From positions 1 to 47,030 of the forward strand of contig JABTUP010000025.1 in assembly GCA_015075325.1 (NCBI GenBank): 47,030 nt of DNA. The letters are read 5' to 3'. Source of the DNA: Flavobacteriales bacterium (GTDB taxonomy: Bacteria; Bacteroidota; Bacteroidia; Flavobacteriales_E; Vicingaceae). A program made the translations under genes and the position numbers. A model generated the notes under the pieces. It worked only from the letters and a program-made list of their open reading frames with translations, searched no databases and was not told where the DNA came from. Of the stretch, positions 7,927-17,612 are shown one piece after another (positions within the stretch are counted from its first letter, which is position 1; the number at the start of each line of letters is the position of its first letter).

Positions 7927-10239
7927 ATGAGTAGAGTAATTAGTGTATTAAAATCATCCTATTTTTACGTATTATTTTGCGTGCTTTTTACTACTCCTAT
8001 TTTTGGTCAGTTAAATAAAGGAAACGACGCTTTTAAAGGAGAACGATACTTTGAAGCCATCGAATATTACGAAAAAGTATTAAAAAAAGAACCCAACAAC
8101 ATTCAGGCAAACGAAAACATTGCTTTTTCTTACCGTAAACTTAAAGATTACGAAAATGCTGAAAAATTCTATGAAAAAGCAGTTGAATTAAACCCAGAAG
8201 AAAGTAGCAACAATTTATATTACGGACAAGCATTAAAAAACAACGGAAAATTTAATGAAGCTCGCGAGCAGTTTGAATTGTTTGTTAAGAAAAATCCTTC
8301 CAGCTTAATTGGAAAATTAATGGTTCAATCGTGCCAAGACGTTGTAAACTGGGAAGTTGACCCAAAAGAATTTACCGTAGAATCATTCTCCAAAATAAAC
8401 TCCACAACCGCCGATTTTTCTCCCGTAAAATACAAAGATGGAATATTATTTGTTTCTGAGCGAGGCATAGATTTAGTAAACGAAAGTGCCGACCAACTCT
8501 CTGGACAGCCCTATTTATCAATTTATTTTGCAAAACAATCCGACGGATACAAAAAAGCAAAGCCTTTTTCATATCAAATCAACACACAATTTCACGATGG
8601 CCCTGCTTGTATTTCGGCCGATGGAAAAACCATGTATTTTACTAGAGCAACACAAAAAGAAAGTAGAGATAAATTCTCTGCAAACAAATTAAAAATATAT
8701 TCGGCAACGCTCGAAGGTAAAAAATGGAAAAACATTACCGAATTTAAACACAGTAGCCCATTGTATAGTGTTGCACATCCATGGATTTCTGATGATGGCA
8801 CCCGATTATTTTTCTCGTCAGATATGCCTGGTGGGTTTGGTAAAATGGATCTTTACATGTGTAAAAAAGAAGGTGATAATTGGGGCAATCCTGTAAACTT
8901 AGGTAGCGAAGTAAATACCGAAGAAAATGAAGTATTTCCTTATTTTAGAAAAGATGTGTTGTATTTCTCTTCCGATGGACTTTCTGGTTACGGAGGTTTA
9001 GATGTGTTTTCGGTTTATGAAACCGACAACTGGAAATCACCAAAAAACTTAAAAACACCTTTAAACTCACCAAAAGATGATTTTGGAATTTTTTATGTTG
9101 ACGATGAAAATGGATATTTCTCCTCTAACAGAGAAGGTGGAATGGGCGGTGATGATATTTATAAATTCAATTATCAAAGCATCAACACGCAAACATCAGT
9201 AGCCGGAAGATTAGAATACGATAAATTACCAGCCTCAAATGTTGGTATTACATTGTTTGACGAAAACGATCAGGAACTACAAAAAACCAGAACAGATGAA
9301 AAAGGTAACTTTAAGTTTAACAAACTTAAAATGGACGATAATTACATCTTTAGAATTGATGAAGACGATGCTGCGGTGCTAGATAAAGCAAAACTTTACC
9401 TTACCAACTCAAAAGGCGAAAAAGTAATTTTAGCCAACAACATTGGAAAAGGAAAATATAAATTTCAGGCTCTACCTATAGAAAAATACGACGAACTTCC
9501 ACTTCTCGAAGAAAAAGATGAAAGCATTTTTACAGTTAAAGTATTCGGTCAGGTTTACCAAAAACTACCTGGCGATTATGGCGAAGGACTTGAGGTATGG
9601 GTTGTTGACGAAAACGGAAACATTGTGGGTAAAGCAATTACTGATAAGGACGGTAAATTTGTGTTTGAAAAACTATCACCAGACGAACAATACTTATTTA
9701 TGCTTGCAGCCGACGACCCTTCTATTAACATCATAATTGTAGACGAAGATGGAAAAGTACTCGAAGCAGCAAAACGATTAATCGATGGTAAATACAGATA
9801 CGAAAGACTAGCAAAAGAACAAAACGTAATTACTTTAATAAATGAATTGGATGAAGTAATTAAAATTTCTAACGACGATAAATTTGTTGTTTCTAAAATA
9901 TTTTATGGATACAAGTCGAGCGATGTAAACGAAGAATCTGCAAAAGAATTAGATAAATTGGTGTTGATTCTACAAAAAAACAAAGGAATTGGAATTGAAC
10001 TTACATCACATACCGATTCAATTGGAAGCGACGAGTACAACATGAGATTATCTCAAGAAAGAGCTCAAAAAGCACGTCAGTACATTATTTCAAAAGGAAT
10101 AAACTCAAACAAAATAACGGCTAAAGGAATGGGCGAAAAAGAACCTGTTGCACCGAACAGCAAACCCGATGGGACTGACAATGCCGAAGGAAGAGCAAAA
10201 AACAGAAGAACTGAGTTTAAAATTATAAAAAGGTATTAA
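7927..10239 (+). CDS. PorE-like OmpA family protein (TPR, PD40 propeller, OmpA)
   Basis: This 770-residue protein has a signal peptide (to ~28). TPR repeats follow at ~29-140 (NKGNDAFKGERYFEAIEYYEK, AEKFYEKAVELNPEE). A WD40-like PD40 propeller spans ~160-415 (YFTRATQ, LFFSSDMPGGFGKMDLY, YFSSDGLSGYGGLDVF, YFSSNREGGMGGDDIY). Two carboxypeptidase-regulatory-like beta domains follow (~430-480 and ~545-600). Residues ~660-770 form an OmpA peptidoglycan-binding domain with SHTDSIGSDEYN, LSQERAQKARQY and GRAKNRRTEF. This TPR-propeller-CRD-OmpA order is that of PorE, which tethers the type IX secretion machine to peptidoglycan. It forms an operon with the PorP/SprF gene. Whether it is the core PorE or a cargo-specific paralogue cannot be told here. 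Confidence 0.88.
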   Translation: MSRVISVLKSSYFYVLFCVLFTTPIFGQLNKGNDAFKGERYFEAIEYYEKVLKKEPNNIQANENIAFSYRKLKDYENAEKFYEKAVELNPEESSNNLYYGQALKNNGKFNEAREQFELFVKKNPSSLIGKLMVQSCQDVVNWEVDPKEFTVESFSKINSTTADFSPVKYKDGILFVSERGIDLVNESADQLSGQPYLSIYFAKQSDGYKKAKPFSYQINTQFHDGPACISADGKTMYFTRATQKESRDKFSANKLKIYSATLEGKKWKNITEFKHSSPLYSVAHPWISDDGTRLFFSSDMPGGFGKMDLYMCKKEGDNWGNPVNLGSEVNTEENEVFPYFRKDVLYFSSDGLSGYGGLDVFSVYETDNWKSPKNLKTPLNSPKDDFGIFYVDDENGYFSSNREGGMGGDDIYKFNYQSINTQTSVAGRLEYDKLPASNVGITLFDENDQELQKTRTDEKGNFKFNKLKMDDNYIFRIDEDDAAVLDKAKLYLTNSKGEKVILANNIGKGKYKFQALPIEKYDELPLLEEKDESIFTVKVFGQVYQKLPGDYGEGLEVWVVDENGNIVGKAITDKDGKFVFEKLSPDEQYLFMLAADDPSINIIIVDEDGKVLEAAKRLIDGKYRYERLAKEQNVITLINELDEVIKISNDDKFVVSKIFYGYKSSDVNEESAKELDKLVLILQKNKGIGIELTSHTDSIGSDEYNMRLSQERAQKARQYIISKGINSNKITAKGMGEKEPVAPNSKPDGTDNAEGRAKNRRTEFKIIKRY

Positions 10240-10324
10240 AAAAGTGGGAAGCCCGAAGTGGGATGACCGAAGTGGGGAGTTGAAAACAGTAAACAAAAAA
10301 ACAAAACATCGAAATTAGAAAACC

Positions 10325-13300
10325 GTGAACCGTGTAATAAAACCAATCATATTTTTACTCTTCAGCTTTTTTTGGTCGTTAAGCTTTAGCCAACAAACCA
10401 ACATTAAATTTGGGCACTTAAGCTTAAAAGATGGCTTATCGCAAAGTGAAGTACTTTGTATTATTCAAGACAAAAAAGGATTGATGTGGTTTGGAACCCA
10501 AGATGGACTAAACCAATACAACGGTTACGAATTCAAAATCTTTTCTCAAGATATTTTAGACAGTTTGTCTATTTCAAACAGTTTTATCCATGATATCCAT
10601 CAAGATGAAAACGGATTAATTTGGCTTGCAACAGAAAATGGATTAAACGTTTATTATAAAGCAAACAATAGTTTTAAAAACATTTTAAAAGGGAATTTTT
10701 TAGGAAAAGCAAAAAACAATGTTTGGTCGCTTGAAGAGGATAAAGAATTTATTTGGGCAGGAACTGATTATGAATTACTTAAAATAAACAAATCGACCTT
10801 TAAAATTGAAAAAATTTCAATTGAAACCATTACAAACAATAAGCAACTTAACATTAGAGATTTAACCTTAATTAATGATGTTTTATTAATAGCAACCGAA
10901 GGTAATGGAGTAATAAAATACCAAACCAAAAATGGAAATAAAACTCATTTTATTACAGAAAACAGTGAATTATCAAGCAATCATATCTGGAGTTTTAATG
11001 TGGTTTCAAAAAATCAAGTTTGGATTGGAACAAATCAAGGAATTTGTATTTTAAACTTAGAAACAGACAGAATAACCGTTCACAAAAAATTAAATGCAAT
11101 TATTGAGAACGCTAAAGTAAACGACATTTACGAAGATAAATCAGGAATAATTTGGATTGGAACCGAAAAATCTGGTTTATACAAATTTCATTCGCTCGAT
11201 AATGTAGATCATTACACTTACGATGCAACAATTGTTACCAGCTTAAGTAGCAATAAAGTAAACACCATTTATGAAGATAATTCTGGCATAATCTGGATTG
11301 GAACACAATCGGGAGTTGATAAATTCGATAAACAAAAACAATTTTTTAAACACTACAAACTTTTACCAAACAACGAAAACACCATTAGTAGCAACATGGT
11401 ATGGAGCATTTTTCAAGACAATAGTGCTACGCCAACTTTATACATTGGAACAAACAAAGGGTTAGATGTATTTAATAACGAAACTGGTAAGGTAACTTTT
11501 GTACAACCCAAATTTAAAAACATTAACGAGCAAAAAAACGAAAGTGTTTACTCTATTTATAAAGACCACAACAATATAATTTATGTTGGAACAGATGGTG
11601 GTATTTTTGAGTTTAAAAACAACAACTTAATTCCGGTAAACTTTTTATCGCCCCAACAAAAAAACAGAACCTATTGTATTCTAGAAGATAAAAAACACCG
11701 ACTTTGGCTAGGAACAAAAGAAGGATTAATACTTGTTTCGGCCGACAGAAAAGAAGCCATTACATTTACTTCTTCCCCTAAAAAAAACGATTTAAAAGCC
11801 GATTTAATTCGCTCTGTTATTGAAGATAAAAACGGCACTATATGGATTGCTACTGATGGAGGAGGTTTTGCAAAAGTTGTTGAAGACGAAGGTCGAATAT
11901 TTTTTAAATCATACCTCAACAATCCTGCTTACTTAAACAGCTTAAGCAACAACAGTGTATTAACTCTTCACGAAGACGAAAACAACTGGATTTGGATTGG
12001 AACCTTTGGTGGTGGATTAAACAAATTTAATTCAAAAACCGAAGAATTTGTTCGATATACCGAAAAAGAAGGATTGGCAAATAATGTTATTTACGGCATT
12101 TTAGAAGATGAGAAAAAAACACTTTGGATTAGCACAAACAAAGGATTATCTTCATTCGATAAAAAAAACCAGCAATTTAAAAATTACGACGAAAGTGATG
12201 GACTTCAAAGCAATGAGTTTAATGTTGGTGCTTTTTATAAAAGTAACTACGGTCAGCTTTTTTTTGGTGGTGTTAACGGTTTTAATTCATTTTTCGCTAA
12301 CGATGTTCATGTAAACAATTCATTGCCCAAACCCCTTATCACTAATTTTTATTTATTTAACAAACCTGTTAAAATCGAAGAAGGCTCAATTCTTTCAAAA
12401 GACATCTCGGTACTTGATGAAATAACTTTAAAATACAAACAAAACGTAATTTCATTCGAATTTGCATCGCTTCATTATTCATATCCCTTAAAAAACCAAC
12501 ATGCCTACAAACTCGAAAATTTTAACGAAGATTGGGTTTATATTGGAAACAATAGAATAGCTAACTATACCAATCTCGATCCAGGCGAATATAACTTTAT
12601 GGTTAAAGTTGCCAACAGCGACGGCGTATGGAATGAAGAAATTGCACAAATTAAAGTAATTGTTTTACCTCCAATTTGGGGTACTTGGTGGTTCAGAAGT
12701 TTAGCCATTTTAGCCATTTTAGCCATAGTTTATGCCTATTATATTACCCGAATAAACAGGGTTAAAGCACAAAAATTATTACTCGAAGTTCAAGTAAGAG
12801 AGCGGACTTATGAAGTAATTAAGCAAAAAGAAGAAATTGAACTTCAAAAAAAATTAATTGAAGAAGAAAAAGAAAAAACAGAAAAGTTATTACTGAACAT
12901 ACTTCCAGAAGAAACTGTTGAAGAATTGAAATCGAAAGGTAAAGCTACTGCTCGTCAATACCGATTAGCATCAATTATGTTTACCGATTTTAAGAGTTTT
13001 ACTCAAATTGCTGAACAAATTAATCCACAAGATTTAGTTGCTGAGCTCGACCGTTATTTTATCGAATTTGATGGTATTATTCAAAAATACAACATCGAAA
13101 AAATAAAAACCATTGGTGATGCTTACATGTGTGCTGGAGGTATTCCTATCAGAAATAAAAGCAACCCCATTGATATTGTTTTAGCTGGATTAGAAATTCA
13201 GCGTTATATGAAACAAGTACATGATGAAAAAATTGAAAAAGGCGAAAAACCTTGGGGATTAAGAATTGGTATTCACACAGGAGAAATTATTGCTGGAGTT

Positions 13301-14176
13301 GTTGGTATTAAACGATTTGCTTACGATATTTGGGGTGATAGTGTAAACATTGCTAGTAGAATTGAAGCATCGAGTGAAGTTGGAAAAGTTAACGTGTCGG
13401 GAGCAACTTATCACTTGGTAAAAGAATTTTTTGACTGCGAATATCGAGGAAAAGTAAAAGCTAAAAACAAAGGTTCAATCGATATGTATTTTGTACATAA
13501 AATTAGAAAAGAACTTTCTGTTAATGGCGAAGGAATTGAACCAAATGAACTGTTTCACAAATATGTAAACCTTCATATTTACTCTGGAATTAATTATAGA
13601 AAAGCCGAAAAATACATTGTTGAGCGTTTAGAAAAAGAATTGCCTAGCAACTTACATTACCACGATTTAAGACACACCTTAGATGTGTGTGCAGCTGTTG
13701 AACGCTTGGCACTTATGGAAGGTGTTGAAGGAGATGATATCTTCCTGCTTAAAACTGCAGCCCTTTATCACGATGCTGGTTTTGTAAAACAATATTCAAA
13801 TAACGAAGAAATTGGAGCAGATTTAGCAAAAGAAGTGTTGCCTCGTTTTGGTTATACCGATGAGCAAATTGAAGTAATCCATCAGCTCATTAACGCCACC
13901 AAAATACCTCACAAGCCAAACAATAAACTAGAAGAAATTATTTGCGATGCTGATTTAGATTATTTAGGGGGAGATGAGTTTCACCCCATTGCCGACAAAC
14001 TAAAATTAGAGTTAATGGAGCGTGAAATTGTAAAATCGGACAAACAATGGGATGAACTACAAATTAAATTCTTAGAAGCTCATCATTACTTTACTGAAAC
14101 TGCCATTAAACTTCGTCAGCCCAACAAACAAAAAAGAATAGAAGAAATAAAAGAGCGGTTAAAAAATTATGAGTAA
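10325..14176 (+). CDS. Propeller sensor with class III adenylate cyclase and HD domain
   Basis: This 1283-residue protein starts at GTG, with a signal peptide to ~23. Two-component-regulator propeller repeats (IWIGT, LWLGTKEGL, IWIATDGGG) cover ~25-650. A Y_Y_Y domain (~710-785) precedes one transmembrane helix (~788-808) and a coiled coil. The class III cyclase spans ~878-1058. MFTDF and KTIGDAY supply the metal aspartates; the Lys in KTIGDAY and the Asp in YDIWGDSVNIASR predict ATP rather than GTP as substrate. Residues ~1080-1255 have HD-type motifs (YHDLRHTLDV, LYHDAGF, CDADLDYLGG). The layout implies periplasmic sensing and cytoplasmic cAMP synthesis, with a possible HD hydrolase on the same chain. 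It lies 85 bp after the PorE-like gene. Confidence 0.88.
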   Translation: MNRVIKPIIFLLFSFFWSLSFSQQTNIKFGHLSLKDGLSQSEVLCIIQDKKGLMWFGTQDGLNQYNGYEFKIFSQDILDSLSISNSFIHDIHQDENGLIWLATENGLNVYYKANNSFKNILKGNFLGKAKNNVWSLEEDKEFIWAGTDYELLKINKSTFKIEKISIETITNNKQLNIRDLTLINDVLLIATEGNGVIKYQTKNGNKTHFITENSELSSNHIWSFNVVSKNQVWIGTNQGICILNLETDRITVHKKLNAIIENAKVNDIYEDKSGIIWIGTEKSGLYKFHSLDNVDHYTYDATIVTSLSSNKVNTIYEDNSGIIWIGTQSGVDKFDKQKQFFKHYKLLPNNENTISSNMVWSIFQDNSATPTLYIGTNKGLDVFNNETGKVTFVQPKFKNINEQKNESVYSIYKDHNNIIYVGTDGGIFEFKNNNLIPVNFLSPQQKNRTYCILEDKKHRLWLGTKEGLILVSADRKEAITFTSSPKKNDLKADLIRSVIEDKNGTIWIATDGGGFAKVVEDEGRIFFKSYLNNPAYLNSLSNNSVLTLHEDENNWIWIGTFGGGLNKFNSKTEEFVRYTEKEGLANNVIYGILEDEKKTLWISTNKGLSSFDKKNQQFKNYDESDGLQSNEFNVGAFYKSNYGQLFFGGVNGFNSFFANDVHVNNSLPKPLITNFYLFNKPVKIEEGSILSKDISVLDEITLKYKQNVISFEFASLHYSYPLKNQHAYKLENFNEDWVYIGNNRIANYTNLDPGEYNFMVKVANSDGVWNEEIAQIKVIVLPPIWGTWWFRSLAILAILAIVYAYYITRINRVKAQKLLLEVQVRERTYEVIKQKEEIELQKKLIEEEKEKTEKLLLNILPEETVEELKSKGKATARQYRLASIMFTDFKSFTQIAEQINPQDLVAELDRYFIEFDGIIQKYNIEKIKTIGDAYMCAGGIPIRNKSNPIDIVLAGLEIQRYMKQVHDEKIEKGEKPWGLRIGIHTGEIIAGVVGIKRFAYDIWGDSVNIASRIEASSEVGKVNVSGATYHLVKEFFDCEYRGKVKAKNKGSIDMYFVHKIRKELSVNGEGIEPNELFHKYVNLHIYSGINYRKAEKYIVERLEKELPSNLHYHDLRHTLDVCAAVERLALMEGVEGDDIFLLKTAALYHDAGFVKQYSNNEEIGADLAKEVLPRFGYTDEQIEVIHQLINATKIPHKPNNKLEEIICDADLDYLGGDEFHPIADKLKLELMEREIVKSDKQWDELQIKFLEAHHYFTETAIKLRQPNKQKRIEEIKERLKNYE

Positions 14177-14186
14177 TCGTACTCAT
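14169..14186. terminator. Bidirectional terminator overlapping both stop codons
   Basis: ATGAGTA (14169-14175) pairs perfectly with TACTCAT (14180-14186) around a 4-base loop. An A run lies on the left and a T run on the right, so it can terminate both convergent genes. The TAA of the cyclase gene (14174-14176) and the stop of the minus-strand gene (14183-14185) lie within the structure. Confidence 0.75.
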
Positions 14187-14911
14187 TGTTTTTTACTCAA
14201 CCTTCTTTTAATTAACAAAAACTTAAGAAATAAATCTTCAACAATAATTCCCAATAGTAGAAGTGATGTTGCTATAAACAGAACGTATAATCCAATTTTT
14301 GCATAAAAAACTCCACCGATTATACCACCAAAAAAGAAAAAATTAATAATGGTTAATCGCAGTTTTATAGAAGATATCAGTTGGTTTTTCTGTTCTTTAT
14401 GTTTATAAAAAAACAATTGTGAAAGTTCAATTCCTAAATCAGTAAACAAGCCTGTTAAGTGTGTTGTTCGAACGGTAGCATTTGAAATTTTTGTTACCAA
14501 AGAGTTTTGAACACCCATTGCAAATAATAAACAGAAGGCAAGTATATTTGGATTTTCTTCAACGAGTTGTTGTCCAAAAAGAGCTGAAAAAAACAAGGTT
14601 AAACTCTCTATTATTACTGGTATAATGTATTCATAATTGTGACTTATTCTCGAAACTACCTCAACAAGAAAATTTGAAACAAAAGAGCCTAAAAGAAAGA
14701 AAAAGATGTATAAAAAATAAATAAAACCTTGCCAAGGCTCTAGTTTAAAAACTTCGTCAACGAAAAAAGCAAAATGCCCAGTAACATTTGTTGTTAGTTT
14801 TTGAACCGCCAAAAACCCAGCAACATTTACTAAACCTGCCACAAAAGACAACAAAGATGCTATACTTAAGTTATGCTTTAGTGTTCTGGTGTTTCCCTGA
14901 TGTCTAAACAT
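14183..14911 (-). CDS. YoaK/DUF1275 family membrane protein
   Basis: This 242-residue protein has about six hydrophobic segments and family landmarks: SFVAGLVNVAGFLAV near the start, then NVTGHFAFF, and in the middle CLLFAMGVQNSLVTKISNATVRTTHLTGLFTDLGIELSQL. The motif with Q-N near TVRTTHLTG is typical of DUF1275. Function is uncharacterised; members are predicted inner-membrane transporter-like proteins. It converges on the cyclase gene and shares its terminator. The divergent gap to purF (14912-15115) holds the purF promoter and presumably its own. Confidence 0.85.
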   Translation of the reverse strand: MFRHQGNTRTLKHNLSIASLLSFVAGLVNVAGFLAVQKLTTNVTGHFAFFVDEVFKLEPWQGFIYFLYIFFFLLGSFVSNFLVEVVSRISHNYEYIIPVIIESLTLFFSALFGQQLVEENPNILAFCLLFAMGVQNSLVTKISNATVRTTHLTGLFTDLGIELSQLFFYKHKEQKNQLISSIKLRLTIINFFFFGGIIGGVFYAKIGLYVLFIATSLLLLGIIVEDLFLKFLLIKRRLSKKQ

Positions 14912-15079
14912 GTTGTAAACTCATTTTACACTTTCTATAAGATGCTCTTTACAAGAAAGCAAGTTCTCAAGAATTGAGTATTCAAATGTAGAATTATTTT
15001 TATTCGAAAAACAGAATTACCCCACAATAATTAAGAAAACATCCATTCAAAAAAGTAGTAATCCTCAATTAAAAAAAAT

Positions 15080-15087
15080 TACCTTTG
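15080..15087 (+). promoter_or_regulatory. -7 box (TAnnTTTG) of the purF promoter
   Basis: TACCTTTG matches the Bacteroidota sigma-A -7 consensus and lies 28 bases before the purF ATG. No convincing -33 TTG is present at the expected distance. Confidence 0.6.
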
Positions 15088-15115
15088 CACTTCTTTTCAA
15101 AGCTAAATATTTAAG

Positions 15116-17014
15116 ATGAGCGATGCTATTAAACACGAGTGTGGAATTGCACTAATAAGGTTATTAAAACCATTAGATTATTACATTGAAAAATACGGTT
15201 CTGCTACATACGGAATCAACAAAATGTATTTGTTAATGGAAAAGCAACACAACCGTGGTCAAGATGGTGCCGGTTTAGCCAACATTAAATTTGATGTAGA
15301 ACCTGGACAACGATACATTAGCCGTTACCGTTCTAATACCAGCCACGCCATAAAAGATATTTTTGAGAAAGTACATCATAAATTCCAAACTGCCTACGAT
15401 AAACATCCTGATAAAATAAGAAATGCCAAATGGCTTAAAGAAAATGTTGCTTTTACTGGTGAGCTTTCATTAGGGCATTTGCGTTATGGGACCTATGGCG
15501 GAAATAGCATTGAGCAATGCCATCCTTTTTTGCGTCAAAACAACTGGATGACCAGAAACTTAGTGGTTGCAGGAAACTTTAACCTAACCAATGTTGATGA
15601 ATTGTTTAACCTCTTGGTTTCTATTGGTCAACACCCAAAACAAATGTCGGATACTGTTACAGTAATGGAGAAAATTGGGCATTTTTTAGATGTAGAAAAC
15701 CAAATTTTATTCGACAAATACAAGGAACAAGGTTATTCTCATCAAGAAATTTCATCATTAATTGCTAAAGACTTAAACGTACAAAACATTCTTACCAACT
15801 CTTCGTTAGATTGGGATGGAGGCTACGTTATGGCAGGTTTATTTGGTCATGGAGATGCGTTTGTATTGCGTGACCCATCAGGAATTAGACCCGCATTTTT
15901 TTATAAAGATGACGAAGTGGTGGTGGTGGCATCAGAACGCCCAGTAATACAAACCGCTTTTAACGTACCTATCGAAACCATTCAGGAAATTAAACCCGGA
16001 CATGCACTAATTATTAAAAAAGATGGAAAAGTTTCCGAAGAAATGGTAAAAACTCCACTTAAAAAAACAGCTTGTTCGTTTGAACGGATTTACTTTTCGA
16101 GAGGTAGCGACAAAGACATTTACAAAGAACGTAAACAATTGGGAAGAAACATTTGTGATTTGGTGTTAAAAGCCATCGATAATGATTTGAAAAACTCGGT
16201 GTTCTCCTTTATTCCAAATACTGCCGAAGTTTCTTTTTATGGTTTAATGAAAGGTTTGCAAGACAAACTGAACGAAATTAAATTAGAGAAAATTAAGGCT
16301 CTAGGTCCAAATCCATCAGAAGAACAATTGATGGAAATATTAGCTTTAAGAAACCGAATAGAAAAGATTGCTATTAAAGACGCCAAACTTAGAACCTTTA
16401 TTACACAAGACAACAGTCGAGACGACTTGGTGGCTCACGTTTACGACATTACTTACGGCAGCGTTTATCCAACCGATAATTTGGTAATTATCGATGATTC
16501 TATTGTTCGTGGAACTACTTTAAAACAAAGTATTTTAAAAATACTAGACCGATTAAACCCTAAAAAAATTGTGGTGGTTTCGTCGGCTCCACAAATTCGT
16601 TACCCCGATTGTTATGGAATTGACATGGCAAAATTGGGAGATTTTATTGCATTTTCGGCAGCCATTCAATTGTTAAAGGATACCAACCAAGAACATATTA
16701 TTACAGCAACCTACCAACAATGTAAAGCCCAAGAGCATTTGCCAAAAGAAGACATGGTAAATCATGTAAAAAACATTTACAAACCATTTACTGCCGAGCA
16801 ACTTTCTAAAAAAATTGCCGAAATGCTTACACCAAAAGACATTAATGCAGAGGTAGAAATTGTGTTTCAAACCATTGAAGGATTACACGATGCTTGCCCC
16901 GACCACACAGGCGATTGGTATTTTACAGGAAACTATCCTACACCAGGCGGAAACAAGGTGGTAAACAAGTCGTTCATTAATTATTACGAAGGTAAAAACC
17001 AGCGGGCTTATTAA
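15116..17014 (+). CDS. purF: Amidophosphoribosyltransferase
   Basis: This 632-residue enzyme commits PRPP and glutamine to purine synthesis by making phosphoribosylamine. The N-terminal glutamine-amidotransferase domain has the nucleophile in HECGIAL (Cys9, after a short propeptide), HNRGQDGAGL and GHLRYGT. The phosphoribosyltransferase domain has the PRPP loop VIIDDSIVRGTT near residue 465. At 632 residues it is longer than the usual ~470-510, with an insert before the PRPP loop (~370-435) and a C-terminal extension ending TGDWYFTGNYPTPGG. A long form is common in Bacteroidota. It is transcribed alone from the promoter at 15080. Confidence 0.93.
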   Translation: MSDAIKHECGIALIRLLKPLDYYIEKYGSATYGINKMYLLMEKQHNRGQDGAGLANIKFDVEPGQRYISRYRSNTSHAIKDIFEKVHHKFQTAYDKHPDKIRNAKWLKENVAFTGELSLGHLRYGTYGGNSIEQCHPFLRQNNWMTRNLVVAGNFNLTNVDELFNLLVSIGQHPKQMSDTVTVMEKIGHFLDVENQILFDKYKEQGYSHQEISSLIAKDLNVQNILTNSSLDWDGGYVMAGLFGHGDAFVLRDPSGIRPAFFYKDDEVVVVASERPVIQTAFNVPIETIQEIKPGHALIIKKDGKVSEEMVKTPLKKTACSFERIYFSRGSDKDIYKERKQLGRNICDLVLKAIDNDLKNSVFSFIPNTAEVSFYGLMKGLQDKLNEIKLEKIKALGPNPSEEQLMEILALRNRIEKIAIKDAKLRTFITQDNSRDDLVAHVYDITYGSVYPTDNLVIIDDSIVRGTTLKQSILKILDRLNPKKIVVVSSAPQIRYPDCYGIDMAKLGDFIAFSAAIQLLKDTNQEHIITATYQQCKAQEHLPKEDMVNHVKNIYKPFTAEQLSKKIAEMLTPKDINAEVEIVFQTIEGLHDACPDHTGDWYFTGNYPTPGGNKVVNKSFINYYEGKNQRAY

Positions 17015-17099
17015 TTTTTGTTTTGATTATTACTTTAAATACAAAATTATTATAAAAAACCCTTAAGCATAACTAATTGAGTATTGCTTTTTACTAAAA

Positions 17100-17612
17100 T
17101 TAAGCACACTTTACATCATTTATATCTCCTTTGAAAATACTAACTAGAAAAAATCTTATATCTCTTTTTTCTTGTTTACTAGGTTTGGATTTATTTGGAG
17201 TAAACATAATATCACAATGAGATACATTACAAACTGTCCATGTTTTTAATATGGAAACTTCAAAACTTGGAGGAGGGAGAGTTTTGTTAATGACACAGTA
17301 ACTAGAATAAATTACTATTCCATCTTTTTTTTCATAATTACAGCTGTCAACATTATCATCTTCTGGTTCATGTTCGTTACTCCATAACACATCTTCAGGA
17401 TTTCTAGAATATCTAGCACGATTGATTGAAATACCTTTATCATCAATACTTACTTCAGCAAAATAATCATCTTTAGGATGGATTGGGGCTTTATTACCAA
17501 TAAACCTTCTATATATTAATTCATCATCATTTACAAAGTCTTCTGGAATGAATTCTCCAGATTCATTTAAATGATTAGAAACATGCAGGTATGAGGGTGG
17601 GTTATTAGCCAT
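17100..17612 (-). CDS. Uncharacterised protein, third gene of the TIGR04255-type block
   Basis: This 170-residue acidic protein has no signal peptide or membrane segment. Recognisable stretches are DDELIYRRFIGNKA, an ISINRARYSRNPEDVLW segment and a basic patch near the C terminus (KPSKQEKRD). It contains six cysteines, including VCNVSHC. The start overlaps the end of the middle gene by 8 bases. I do not recognise a family with confidence. Operon structure suggests it works with the two upstream gene products, perhaps as an effector or partner. Confidence 0.7.
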   Translation of the reverse strand: MANNPPSYLHVSNHLNESGEFIPEDFVNDDELIYRRFIGNKAPIHPKDDYFAEVSIDDKGISINRARYSRNPEDVLWSNEHEPEDDNVDSCNYEKKDGIVIYSSYCVINKTLPPPSFEVSILKTWTVCNVSHCDIMFTPNKSKPSKQEKRDIRFFLVSIFKGDINDVKCA

